Notes under the pieces: model-generated
Database searches by the model: none
Told to the model about the DNA's origin: nothing
Seen by the model: only the letters and a program-made list of their open reading frames with translations
From: Zeimonas sp964538505
GTDB lineage: Bacteria > Pseudomonadota > Gammaproteobacteria > Burkholderiales > Burkholderiaceae_E
DNA: 64,000 bases
Assembly (NCBI GenBank): GCA_964538505.1
Contig: CAZIDY010000014.1
Coordinates: 1 to 64,000 of the forward strand
Direction of reading: 5' to 3'
Translations under genes and position numbers: made by a program
Part shown: one piece after another, positions 8,351 to 15,787 of the stretch
Numbering within the stretch: the stretch's first letter is position 1
Layout: each line of letters begins with the position of its first letter

Positions 8351-9705
8351 AGCGAAGCGAGACGCTGCGCGCCGACAACGCGCGCTACATGTGGCACCCG
8401 ATGGCGCACCCGCGCCAGATGCAGGAGCAGCCGCCGATCATCATCGAGCGTGGCGACGGCGTCTGGGTCACCGACGTCGACGGGCATCGTGTCGTCGACG
8501 GCGTGGGTGGGCTGTGGAACATCAACCTCGGCTACGGACGCGAGGAGATCAAGCGCGCGATCGTCGAGCAGCTCGACGAGCTCGCGTACTACTCGTGCTT
8601 TCGCGGCACGACGCACCCGCGCGCAATCGAGCTGTCGGCGCGCCTCGTGTCGATGCTCGCGCCCGAGGGAATGTCGCGCGTTGCGTTCTCCAGTGGCGGC
8701 TCGGACGCCGTCGAAGGCGCACTGAAGATCGCGCGCCAGTACTGGAAGCTCGTCGGCCAGGCCGACCGCTACAAGTTCATCTCGCTGAAGCAGGGCTATC
8801 ACGGCGTGCATTTCGGCGGCATGTCGGTGAACGGGAACACGTCGTTCCGTCGCGCCTACGAGCCGCTGCTGCCCGGGTGCTTCCACATCGACACGCCGTG
8901 GACCTACCGCAACCCGTACACCGACGATCCGGTGCGGCTGGGCGAGATCTGCGCCGAGCTGCTCGATCGCGAGATCCGTTTCCAGGGCCCCGACACGGTA
9001 GCCGCCTTCATCGCCGAGCCGGTGCAGGGCGCCGGCGGCGTCGTCGTGCCGCCGCCGAACTTCTGGCCGCTGGTGCGCGAGGTCTGCGACCGGCACGGCG
9101 TGCTGCTGATCGCCGACGAGGTCGTCACCGGCTTCGGTCGTACCGGTTCGTGGTTCGGCTCGCGGCTGTGGGGCGTGAAGCCCGACCTGATGTGCCTGGC
9201 CAAGGGCATCAACTCGGGCTACGTGCCGCTGGGTGCCACCGCGGTCGGCGAGCGCGTCGCCGCCGCGTTCCACAGCGACGAGTCGGGCAGCGGCGCGCTG
9301 ATGCACGGCTACACCTACAGCGGGCATCCGGTGGCCTGCGCATCGGCACTCGCCGCGCTCGACATCCTCGAGCGCGAGAAGGTCGTCGAGAACGCGCGCG
9401 TGCAGGGCGAGCACCTGATGTCGCGGCTCGCGCCTTTCGTCGAGCGCTTCGGCTCGGTGGGCGACGTGCGCGGCATCGGGCTGATGGCCTGCGTCGAGCT
9501 CGTCGCCGACAAGGCGAAGCGCACGCCGCTCGACCGCAAGGCGGCGCTGCCGGCGAAGGTGGCCGAGCACGCGTATCGCAACGGCGCGATGGTGCGCGTC
9601 TCGGGCGGCAACCTGATCCTGTCGCCGCCGCTGGTGATCCAGCGCGAGCAGGTCGACGTGCTGGTCGATGCGATCGAAGGGGCGCTCGTCGCCTGTTCGG
9701 CGTAG
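8347..9705 (+). CDS. Class III PLP-dependent aminotransferase (omega-amino acid:pyruvate type)
   Basis: A 452-residue fold-type I transaminase. It starts with the class III signature region (RYMWHPMAHP) and contains the cofactor-phosphate loop (SSGGSDAVEGALK), the Asp that binds the pyridine nitrogen (LLIADEVVTGFGRTG) and the Schiff-base lysine in CLAKGINSGY. The closest overall resemblance is to beta-alanine/omega-amino acid and diamine:pyruvate transaminases. The GTG start overlaps the HAD gene stop. The neighbouring permease and MarR regulator fit an amine or omega-amino acid utilisation unit; the actual substrate is not evident. Confidence 0.9.
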   Translation: MKRSETLRADNARYMWHPMAHPRQMQEQPPIIIERGDGVWVTDVDGHRVVDGVGGLWNINLGYGREEIKRAIVEQLDELAYYSCFRGTTHPRAIELSARLVSMLAPEGMSRVAFSSGGSDAVEGALKIARQYWKLVGQADRYKFISLKQGYHGVHFGGMSVNGNTSFRRAYEPLLPGCFHIDTPWTYRNPYTDDPVRLGEICAELLDREIRFQGPDTVAAFIAEPVQGAGGVVVPPPNFWPLVREVCDRHGVLLIADEVVTGFGRTGSWFGSRLWGVKPDLMCLAKGINSGYVPLGATAVGERVAAAFHSDESGSGALMHGYTYSGHPVACASALAALDILEREKVVENARVQGEHLMSRLAPFVERFGSVGDVRGIGLMACVELVADKAKRTPLDRKAALPAKVAEHAYRNGAMVRVSGGNLILSPPLVIQREQVDVLVDAIEGALVACSA

Positions 9706-9738
9706 TCGCCGCCCGCCGGGCGTCGGACGGGACGACAG

Positions 9739-11016
9739 ATGAAGGCCGGGCTGCAGATCCTCGTTGTCGGCACCGCCGACACCAAGGCGGACGAGCTGCT
9801 GTTCATGAAGCGCTGCATCGAGTCCGACGGCGCGAAGGCGACCATCATGGACGTCGGCGTACTCGGAGCTGCGGCGTTTCCGGTCGGGATCAGCAACCGG
9901 GACGTCGCCGAGGCAGCCGGCATGACGATCGAGCAGATCGCCGCGCTGGGCGACGAGAACCTGGCGATGACGAAGATGGCCGAAGGGGCTGTCCGTCTGA
10001 CGCTCGAGCGCTATCGGCGCGGCCAGGTTCACGGCATCCTCGCGTTGGGCGGGACGATGGGAACCGACCTCGCGCTCGACGTGACGGCGGCGCTGCCGCT
10101 GGGCATGCCGAAGTTCATCGTCACCACGGTTGCCTATTCGCACTTGATTCCGCCGGAGCGCCTGGCGCCGGATCTGATGATGATCCTGTGGGCCGGCGGC
10201 CTGTATGGCCTGAACTCGATCTGCCGGTCGATCCTCAGCCAGGCGGCGGGTGCCGTGGTGGGAGCGTGCAGCACGGTCGTGCCGGTGCAGACGCAGCGCC
10301 CTCGTGTCGCGATCAGCTCGCTCGGCCGGTCGTGCCTGAGCTACATGGTGCGGCTCACGCCCGCGCTCGAGCAGCGCGGCTACGAGCCGGTGGTCTTTCA
10401 CTGCACGGGCATGGGCGGCCGGGCGATGGAGGCGCTGATCGAGCAGGGCGAGTTCGTCGCGGTGTTCGACTTCGCGCAGGCCGAGGTCAGCAATCATCTG
10501 CACGGGTCGGTCGTCACCGCCGGTGCTTCGCGACTGGAAGCGGCCGGCCGTCGCGGCATTCCGCAGCTGGTGGCGCCCGGTGCGAGCGACATGATCGACG
10601 TGCAGAGCTGGAAGCCGCTCGATGCGGCGTACAGCGATCGCACCTTCCACGCGCACAACCGCCTGATCGGATCGGTGAACACGACGCCGGAGGAGCGGTG
10701 TGCGATCGCACGCGAAATCGCCGCGAAGCTTTCGCGTGCGAGCGGCCCGGTGGCGTTCTTCCTGCCGAGGCGCGGCATCCACGCGTGGGATCACGAGGGA
10801 CAGCCGATGCACGATCCGCGGGTGCACGCGCAGTATGTCGAGGAGTTTCGTCGTCATCTCCGTGCGCCGGTCGAGTTGCACGACCTGGATCTGCACATCA
10901 ACGATGACGCGTTCGTCGACGCTGCGCTGGCGGTCTTCGATCGGTGGGTGGCGGAAGGGCGTATTCCGGCGGGGGTGGAGGCTTCGTTGGCGCGAGAGGA
11001 GAATCTCTGCCAGTGA
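9739..11016 (+). CDS. UPF0261/Tm-1-like ATP-binding family protein
   Basis: A 425-residue protein with the family pattern: an N-terminal half beginning ILVVGTADTKADEL, a conserved GGTMGTDLALDV segment near residue 110, and a C-terminal TIM-barrel-like half with AQAEVSNHLHGSVV and the FFLPRRGIHAWD motif near residue 340. Plant Tm-1, a viral resistance protein, shares this architecture; bacterial roles are largely unassigned. It lies 33 bases after the transaminase in the same direction, so it may belong to the same catabolic operon. Confidence 0.85.
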   Translation: MKAGLQILVVGTADTKADELLFMKRCIESDGAKATIMDVGVLGAAAFPVGISNRDVAEAAGMTIEQIAALGDENLAMTKMAEGAVRLTLERYRRGQVHGILALGGTMGTDLALDVTAALPLGMPKFIVTTVAYSHLIPPERLAPDLMMILWAGGLYGLNSICRSILSQAAGAVVGACSTVVPVQTQRPRVAISSLGRSCLSYMVRLTPALEQRGYEPVVFHCTGMGGRAMEALIEQGEFVAVFDFAQAEVSNHLHGSVVTAGASRLEAAGRRGIPQLVAPGASDMIDVQSWKPLDAAYSDRTFHAHNRLIGSVNTTPEERCAIAREIAAKLSRASGPVAFFLPRRGIHAWDHEGQPMHDPRVHAQYVEEFRRHLRAPVELHDLDLHINDDAFVDAALAVFDRWVAEGRIPAGVEASLAREENLCQ

Positions 11017-11085
11017 AGGCTCAGGCTTCGGCGCGCTGTGTGCGAGCGCTTCTCGTCTGTTCGACGTAAGTCTTCAGCTGCTTCT

Positions 11086-11110
11086 GCTTACTCAGTAAGC
11101 GGGATAAAAT
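11086..11110 (+). promoter_or_regulatory. Probable promoter/operator of the vapBC pair
   Basis: A 15-base palindrome (GCTTACT-C-AGTAAGC, 11086-11100) is followed at once by a -10-like TAAAAT (11105-11110), 26 bases before the antitoxin ATG. An operator overlapping the core promoter is what an autorepressing AbrB-type antitoxin would bind. The -35 region is not recognisable. Confidence 0.5.
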
Positions 11111-11136
11111 GCGGTAACGACCGTTTGGAGGAGTCG

Positions 11137-11397
11137 ATGCCTGCAGCTACGTTGACCGAGAGAGGACAGATCGTCATTCCGGCCGAGATCCGCGCGCGTT
11201 ACGGACTGACGGCGGGTACCCAGGTTGAGTTCGTCGACGAAGGGGGAACGATTCGCCTGGTGGTGCGGCGCAAAGTTGCCCGCTCCGATCCGGAAGCCGG
11301 CTATGGAATGATCAAGGTTCGGCGACGCGAAGACCCGGCCCATACTCGGGGTGGATTGCTGGATTTCGATGTTGCATCGGTAGCAGAGCGGCCGTAG
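11137..11397 (+). CDS. vapB: AbrB/SpoVT-fold antitoxin, VapB type
   Basis: An 86-residue protein whose first 45 residues form a swapped-hairpin AbrB domain (TERGQIVIPAEIRARYGL and a following VEFVDEG strand). The C-terminal tail (residues 50-86) is the toxin-binding part. A perfect ribosome site (GGAGGAG, 11127-11133) precedes the ATG. The PIN toxin gene follows 7 bases later. The local sequence is less GC-rich than nearby genes, consistent with mobility of such modules. Confidence 0.85.
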   Translation: MPAATLTERGQIVIPAEIRARYGLTAGTQVEFVDEGGTIRLVVRRKVARSDPEAGYGMIKVRRREDPAHTRGGLLDFDVASVAERP

Positions 11398-11404
11398 GCG
11401 ACGA

Positions 11405-11830
11405 GTGATCGCAGTCGATACGAACGTTCTGGCGCGCTTTTACTGCGATGATCCGGACGACATCGAGGCGCGGCGCCAACGCCCGGTCGCGAAGCGGGTG
11501 ATGATCGAATCGCGGGCGATCTTCGTTCCGTTGACGGTTATTCTCGAGTTCGAATGGGTGATGCGGGGCTTCTATCGACAGGAGCCGGAAGCATTCTGCC
11601 TTGTCATCGAACACCTGCTGGGGATGCCGAATGTCACCATCGAGCGGTGGGAAAGTATCAAGGATGCCGTCGATCTTCATCGACGTGGGCTCGACTTTGC
11701 CGACGCACTGCATTGGGTGACCAGCCGCCATTGCTCGGCGCTCGCCACGTTCGACGATCGCCGGTTCATTCGACGTGCGAAGCGCCTGGATCTCGATCCG
11801 GCGCCGGCCCTTCCGGGTGCTGTCGGCTGA
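11405..11830 (+). CDS. vapC: PIN-domain ribonuclease toxin, VapC type
   Basis: A 141-residue PIN-domain protein starting at a GTG. The acidic metal-binding residues are visible: the first Asp in AVDTNVLAR, a Glu in ILEFEWVMR, an Asp in LDFADALHW and an Asp in ATFDDRRF. VapC toxins cleave RNA, often initiator tRNA or 23S rRNA, and are held inactive by VapB. The catalytic set appears intact, so the pair is probably functional. Confidence 0.87.
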   Translation: MIAVDTNVLARFYCDDPDDIEARRQRPVAKRVMIESRAIFVPLTVILEFEWVMRGFYRQEPEAFCLVIEHLLGMPNVTIERWESIKDAVDLHRRGLDFADALHWVTSRHCSALATFDDRRFIRRAKRLDLDPAPALPGAVG

Positions 11831-11855
11831 GCATACGTCCTCGGGAGCGAAGTTG

Positions 11856-12143
11856 GTGCGCACAACCGTGAAGAAGTGGGGGAACAGCGCGGCGGTACGG
11901 ATTCCGTTGGCTATCCTGCAGGCTGCTCGTCTCGCGATGGATGATCCAGTCGAGATCCGTGAGGAGAAGGGTCGAATCGTCATCGAACCGCTGCGACGCG
12001 TCTACGACCTCGACGAACTGGTCAACCGGATCACACCGGGCAACCGGCACGGTGAAGTTGATCTCGGGCCTCCGGCGGGCAGAGAAGCTTCTTGCGCGCC
12101 GGCCGGCGTTACACCGAAGTCAAAGCGAAACTCCGCGCGCTGA
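11856..12143 (+). CDS. Solitary MazE/AbrB-type antitoxin with altered C-terminus
   Basis: The first 75 residues follow the MazE consensus (VRTTVKKWGNSAAVRIP, then EEKGRIVIEPLRR and a PGNRHGEVDLG tail). The GTG at 11856 lies 8 bases after GGGAG (11843-11847). Family members normally stop shortly after a GREAW-like end; here the frame runs on for about 20 residues of unrelated sequence, and no MazF/PemK toxin follows. Instead the end overlaps the 3' end of the opposite-strand qNor-family gene by 24 bases. It looks like the left part of a broken mazEF-type module, possibly cut by insertion of the adjacent segment. Confidence 0.7.
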   Translation: MRTTVKKWGNSAAVRIPLAILQAARLAMDDPVEIREEKGRIVIEPLRRVYDLDELVNRITPGNRHGEVDLGPPAGREASCAPAGVTPKSKRNSAR

Positions 12144-14522
12144 TTGCATGACCATCGGCGCAGGGGCCTGAGGCTCCTCGCGCGCCGCCTTCAGCGCCCA
12201 CGACCGCGTCAACACGAACCACGCCAGCGGCAGCACGCCGCCGAGCACGAAGATCGCGCCGCCGACGATACGTGCCCAGGTGAGCGCCTGGAACAGTTCG
12301 CCCTGCACGAAGACCTGCGAGCGCGCGTGCCAGAAGCCGTTCTCGAGCACGTCCATCAGCTGCGCGATGCCCACCGGGAAGAGGTCGAGCAGCACCATCC
12401 CCATCAGCCCGACGTTGATCGACCAGAACACGCAGCGCAGCAGTTGCGCGTTCCAGCGCTCGGGAGCGACGAGGCAGCGCGCGCAGAAGACGATCATCGC
12501 GATCGCGAGGTTGCCGTAGACGCCCATCAGCGCGGCGTGGCCGTGGTTTACGGTGAGATAGGTGCCGTGCTCGTAGTAGTTGACGATCGGCAGGTTGATC
12601 AGGAAGCCGAACATCCCGGCGCCGAGGAAGTTCCAGAAGTTCACGCCGAGCAGGAAGAGGAAGGCTTCGCCGTGCGCGAACGCGGCGCCCGCGCGCTGCG
12701 GCGCGTTGCGGAACTGCCAGGCCTCGAGCGTGAGCAGGATCAGTGGCACCACCTGCAGCGTCGAGAACACGCTGCCGATTGCGAGCGTGACGACCGGCTT
12801 GGCGTTCCAGTAGAAGTTGTGCGCGATGCCGAGCAGCCCCGAGCCGAGGAAGAGCAGCGCAGCGAGGTAGACGATGCGCGCGGCGGCGTCATGGCTCACC
12901 AGGCGCATCAGCACCATGCAGTAAGCGAGCAGCGCGGTGGCGAATACCTCGAAGAAGGCTTCGACCCACATGTGGATCACCGCCCAGCGCCAGAAGTCGG
13001 CGATGACGAAGTTCGTCTCGGGCGTGGAGACGAAGCCGGAGATGAACAGCAGCAGCACGCACAGCACGCACCAGACGAGCCATTTCGGCAGCGTCCAGGC
13101 GTCGCCTGCGCGCCATATGGGAACGACGGCGCGTGCGAGCACGATCGCCCACATCGCGATCACGACGAAGAGCATCGTCTGCCACAGCCGACCCTGCTCG
13201 ACGAACTCCCATCCCTGGCTGCCGAGCCAGTTCCAGTGCTCGCCGAGCACGCCGTGCGGACCGAGCGCGACGCCGGCGAGCCCGCCGATCGCGGTGACGA
13301 CGAGCAGGGTGAACATCGCGTCGACCAGCCGTCGCTGGCCGGTGATTGCGTCCGGCGAAGCGGTGGAGATCACGAAGATCGACGAGCCGATCCAGCATGC
13401 GGTGATCCACAGCAGCGCCAGTTGAAGGTGCCAGCCGCGCACGACGGGGATCGGCAGCGCGTTCGCCAGCTCGACGCCGAAGACGCGCGTGATGCCGAGG
13501 AAGTCGTGCACGGTGAGGATGCCGGCGATGATCTGCAGCACGAAGAGCACGGCGGCCACGATGAAGAACTTCCAGGTCGCACGCTGCAGCGCCGACGGCG
13601 AGGCGTCGAGCGGCGAACGGACGATCGCGGCGCCGGGGAAGTCGTCGCGCCGTGCAGCGCGTGACGGCGCGTCGCTTGCCCGACCGTCGGGCCCTTCGCT
13701 CCGATCGCCCGGCCATTCTCTTCGATCGTCTCGCCTCCCGGATTCGTGCGGCGACGCTTGCCACCCCGCGATCCGCGAATAGCGGCCATACGCGAAGAGC
13801 ACGCCGCCGAGCGCCGCAACGAGCGCGAGCACCGCGACCGCGCTCCATAGCACGACGTGCGCGCTCGGCCGGTTGCCGGCGAGCTCGTCGTAGGGCCAGT
13901 TGTGCGTGTACGTGTAGGCGTGGCCCGGACGCTCGGCGCCACAGACCCATGCGCCCCAGAAGAAGAACGCGGCGAGGTCGCGCAGTTCGTCCTCGTCGGA
14001 GATCCAGCCCGCCGGATGGAAAGGCTCGCTGCCTTCGCCGCGGAAGCGCGCGGTGACGAGGCGTTGCAGCTCGCGCGCCGCGTAGGCCTGCGCGTCGTCG
14101 ATGCGCACGCTGTTCGTGCTCTCGTCGTAGCGGTTGCGCCGGATCGTTCGCTGCGCGGTGGCGAGCGCGGAGTCGTCGTCGACGCCGTCGCGCGATGCGT
14201 AGTGGTTGCGCAGTGCGATCGCGACGTTGTGCAGCGCGTCGGCGGTGAAATCGGGGCCGCGCCCGGCGCCGTCGCCGAAGAAGCTGCCGTAGTTCATCAG
14301 GCCGTATTTCAGGAATACTGCCTGCCCGCGAACGATCGCGTCGGCCGCGATGTGCGTCGTTCCCCTGTCGTCGACGAAGTCGGCGATCGGCGGCGCATCG
14401 TCGTAGGTGCGCACGCCCATGTAGAGCATGCTCGCCACGCCGATCGCGAGCACGAGGGACAGCGGAATCCACCAGCGGCTCCGGTGCATCACGTACCGGT
14501 TCCACAGTCGCCCGATGCTCAT
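12120..14522 (-). CDS. qNor-family heme-copper oxidoreductase; candidate nitric oxide dismutase
   Basis: This 800-residue protein has the qNor layout: an N-terminal helix, a periplasmic heme-less cytochrome-c-like domain (LKYGLMNYGSFFGDG near 71-85), then a 12-helix NorB core. Heme ligands remain: His365 in GWHLQLA, His660 and His662 in NHGHAALMG. Fe-B ligands His517 (IHMWVE, with Glu521) and His568 remain, but the adjacent second His is Asn569 (AHNFYW). The Glu of the ALEVVP segment is Gln590 (TLQVVP). At the quinol site, His339 is kept but the Glu, Phe and Asp equivalents are Gly343, Val347 and Gly755. From memory of the family, loss of the quinol site plus this His-to-Asn change marks nitric oxide dismutase (2 NO to N2 + O2). 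Residues 255-296 are an extra charged, low-complexity linker. The ATG overlaps the upstream diheme gene stop. An atypical NO reductase remains the alternative. Confidence 0.8.
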   Translation of the reverse strand: MSIGRLWNRYVMHRSRWWIPLSLVLAIGVASMLYMGVRTYDDAPPIADFVDDRGTTHIAADAIVRGQAVFLKYGLMNYGSFFGDGAGRGPDFTADALHNVAIALRNHYASRDGVDDDSALATAQRTIRRNRYDESTNSVRIDDAQAYAARELQRLVTARFRGEGSEPFHPAGWISDEDELRDLAAFFFWGAWVCGAERPGHAYTYTHNWPYDELAGNRPSAHVVLWSAVAVLALVAALGGVLFAYGRYSRIAGWQASPHESGRRDDRREWPGDRSEGPDGRASDAPSRAARRDDFPGAAIVRSPLDASPSALQRATWKFFIVAAVLFVLQIIAGILTVHDFLGITRVFGVELANALPIPVVRGWHLQLALLWITACWIGSSIFVISTASPDAITGQRRLVDAMFTLLVVTAIGGLAGVALGPHGVLGEHWNWLGSQGWEFVEQGRLWQTMLFVVIAMWAIVLARAVVPIWRAGDAWTLPKWLVWCVLCVLLLFISGFVSTPETNFVIADFWRWAVIHMWVEAFFEVFATALLAYCMVLMRLVSHDAAARIVYLAALLFLGSGLLGIAHNFYWNAKPVVTLAIGSVFSTLQVVPLILLTLEAWQFRNAPQRAGAAFAHGEAFLFLLGVNFWNFLGAGMFGFLINLPIVNYYEHGTYLTVNHGHAALMGVYGNLAIAMIVFCARCLVAPERWNAQLLRCVFWSINVGLMGMVLLDLFPVGIAQLMDVLENGFWHARSQVFVQGELFQALTWARIVGGAIFVLGGVLPLAWFVLTRSWALKAAREEPQAPAPMVMQSARGVSL

Positions 14523-15787
14523 CGTTCGTCCATCCGGTCGGTCGCGATCATCGCGACGTCGTCGGCGCACATCTGCGGCTGTGCGGCGTCGATCAACGGG
14601 AGCATCGGCGGCAGTGCAGGCGTATCGACGATCAGCGGCTCGTCCATGCTCAGCGCCTCGAGAAAGGCGACGAGGTCACTCTTCTCGTCGGTGGTGAGCC
14701 CCAGCGGCTGCAGCAGCGGCGACTTGTTCGGCGCGTCGCCGCCGCCGCGATCGAAGAAGTCGACGACTTCGGCGAGCGTCGCGAAGACGCCGTTGTGCAT
14801 GTACGGCGCCGTGTAGCGCAGCTCGCGCAGCGACGGCGTGCGAAAGCGTCCGATATCGGCGGGATCGCGCGTGCGGTAGTAGCGGCCGAGATCCTCGTCG
14901 GCGTTGCGATAGAGGGCGCGCGGCGCGTCGCGCTGCGCGTTCTGCCAGCGCACGGCGATCTGCACCAGCGGGCTCGAGTCGAACAGCGACTGACGCGGCA
15001 CGCCGAGCGCGTGGTACTCCTCGTCGCTTGCGAGCGGGCCGTGATGGCAGGCGATGCAGCGCGCCTTTCCGTGGAAGAGCGCCATGCCGCGCGTTGCCGC
15101 CGGTGTCAGCGCGCGCTCGTCGCCGGATGCGAAGCGATCGAAGGGCACCTGCTTCGGGTCGGAGACGATCGTGCGCTCGAAGGCGGCGATCGCGAGCCAC
15201 GCGTCGTCGAGCCGGGGCCATTCGGTGCCGAACACGTCGCGGAAGCGGTCGACGTACTCGGGGATCAGCCGCAGGCGCATCTCGACGAGCACCGGCTTGC
15301 CATTGCCCTCGACGGGAGCCTGCATCGCCGAGCGCGCCTGCACCTCGAGGCTGTCGAGCGTGCCGTCCCACATCAGTCGCCGGAAATACGCGGCGTTGAG
15401 CACGGTGGGGTTGTTGCGCCACAGCCGGTGTCCCGGGTAACCGGGCGCGAGCGCTTCGTGATGCGCCCAGCCGCGCTGCGCGATGTGGCAGGACGCGCAC
15501 GAGGTCGACCCGTCGCCCGACAGTCGCGGATCGAAGAACAGCAGCCGGCCGAGCTCGATCCTGTCGACCGACATCGGGTTGTCGGCGGGGATCGGGACGG
15601 GGGGCAGGGGGGCGAGGGGCGGTAGTCCTTGCAGAGAAGGGGGAAGGGAGAAGGGAGAAGGGGGGAAGGTCGCAGCGAGCACCGCGGAGACTGCCGCGGC
15701 GCCGGCTACGGTCGACGCGGCTGCGACGAAGAGCGCGACCGCGATCGCTGCGAAGCGGCGCAGCTCCATGAGACCGTGCGGCTTCAT
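14519..15787 (-). CDS. Diheme cytochrome c peroxidase/MauG-family protein (second copy)
   Basis: A 422-residue exported protein: signal segment at residues 8-35, a Pro-rich linker (41-68), heme site 1 CASCH (97-101), heme site 2 CIACH (244-248) and the conserved TAPYMHNG loop (Tyr329). This is the MauG/bacterial CcP pattern. CcP reduces H2O2 with electrons from small cytochromes; MauG completes TTQ in amine dehydrogenase. Which role applies cannot be fixed from sequence. Its start overlaps the preceding diheme gene (ATGA, 15784-15787) and its stop overlaps the start of the qNor-family gene, so all three are one translational unit. An internal ATG at 15769 is an alternative start. Confidence 0.88.
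   Translation of the reverse strand: MKPHGLMELRRFAAIAVALFVAAASTVAGAAAVSAVLAATFPPSPFSLPPSLQGLPPLAPLPPVPIPADNPMSVDRIELGRLLFFDPRLSGDGSTSCASCHIAQRGWAHHEALAPGYPGHRLWRNNPTVLNAAYFRRLMWDGTLDSLEVQARSAMQAPVEGNGKPVLVEMRLRLIPEYVDRFRDVFGTEWPRLDDAWLAIAAFERTIVSDPKQVPFDRFASGDERALTPAATRGMALFHGKARCIACHHGPLASDEEYHALGVPRQSLFDSSPLVQIAVRWQNAQRDAPRALYRNADEDLGRYYRTRDPADIGRFRTPSLRELRYTAPYMHNGVFATLAEVVDFFDRGGGDAPNKSPLLQPLGLTTDEKSDLVAFLEALSMDEPLIVDTPALPPMLPLIDAAQPQMCADDVAMIATDRMDER

Noticed and set aside
12120..14522. Plain annotation as quinol-dependent NO reductase NorB
   Set aside because: The quinol-site and Fe-B residues that define qNor are changed, so the standard name would mislead.
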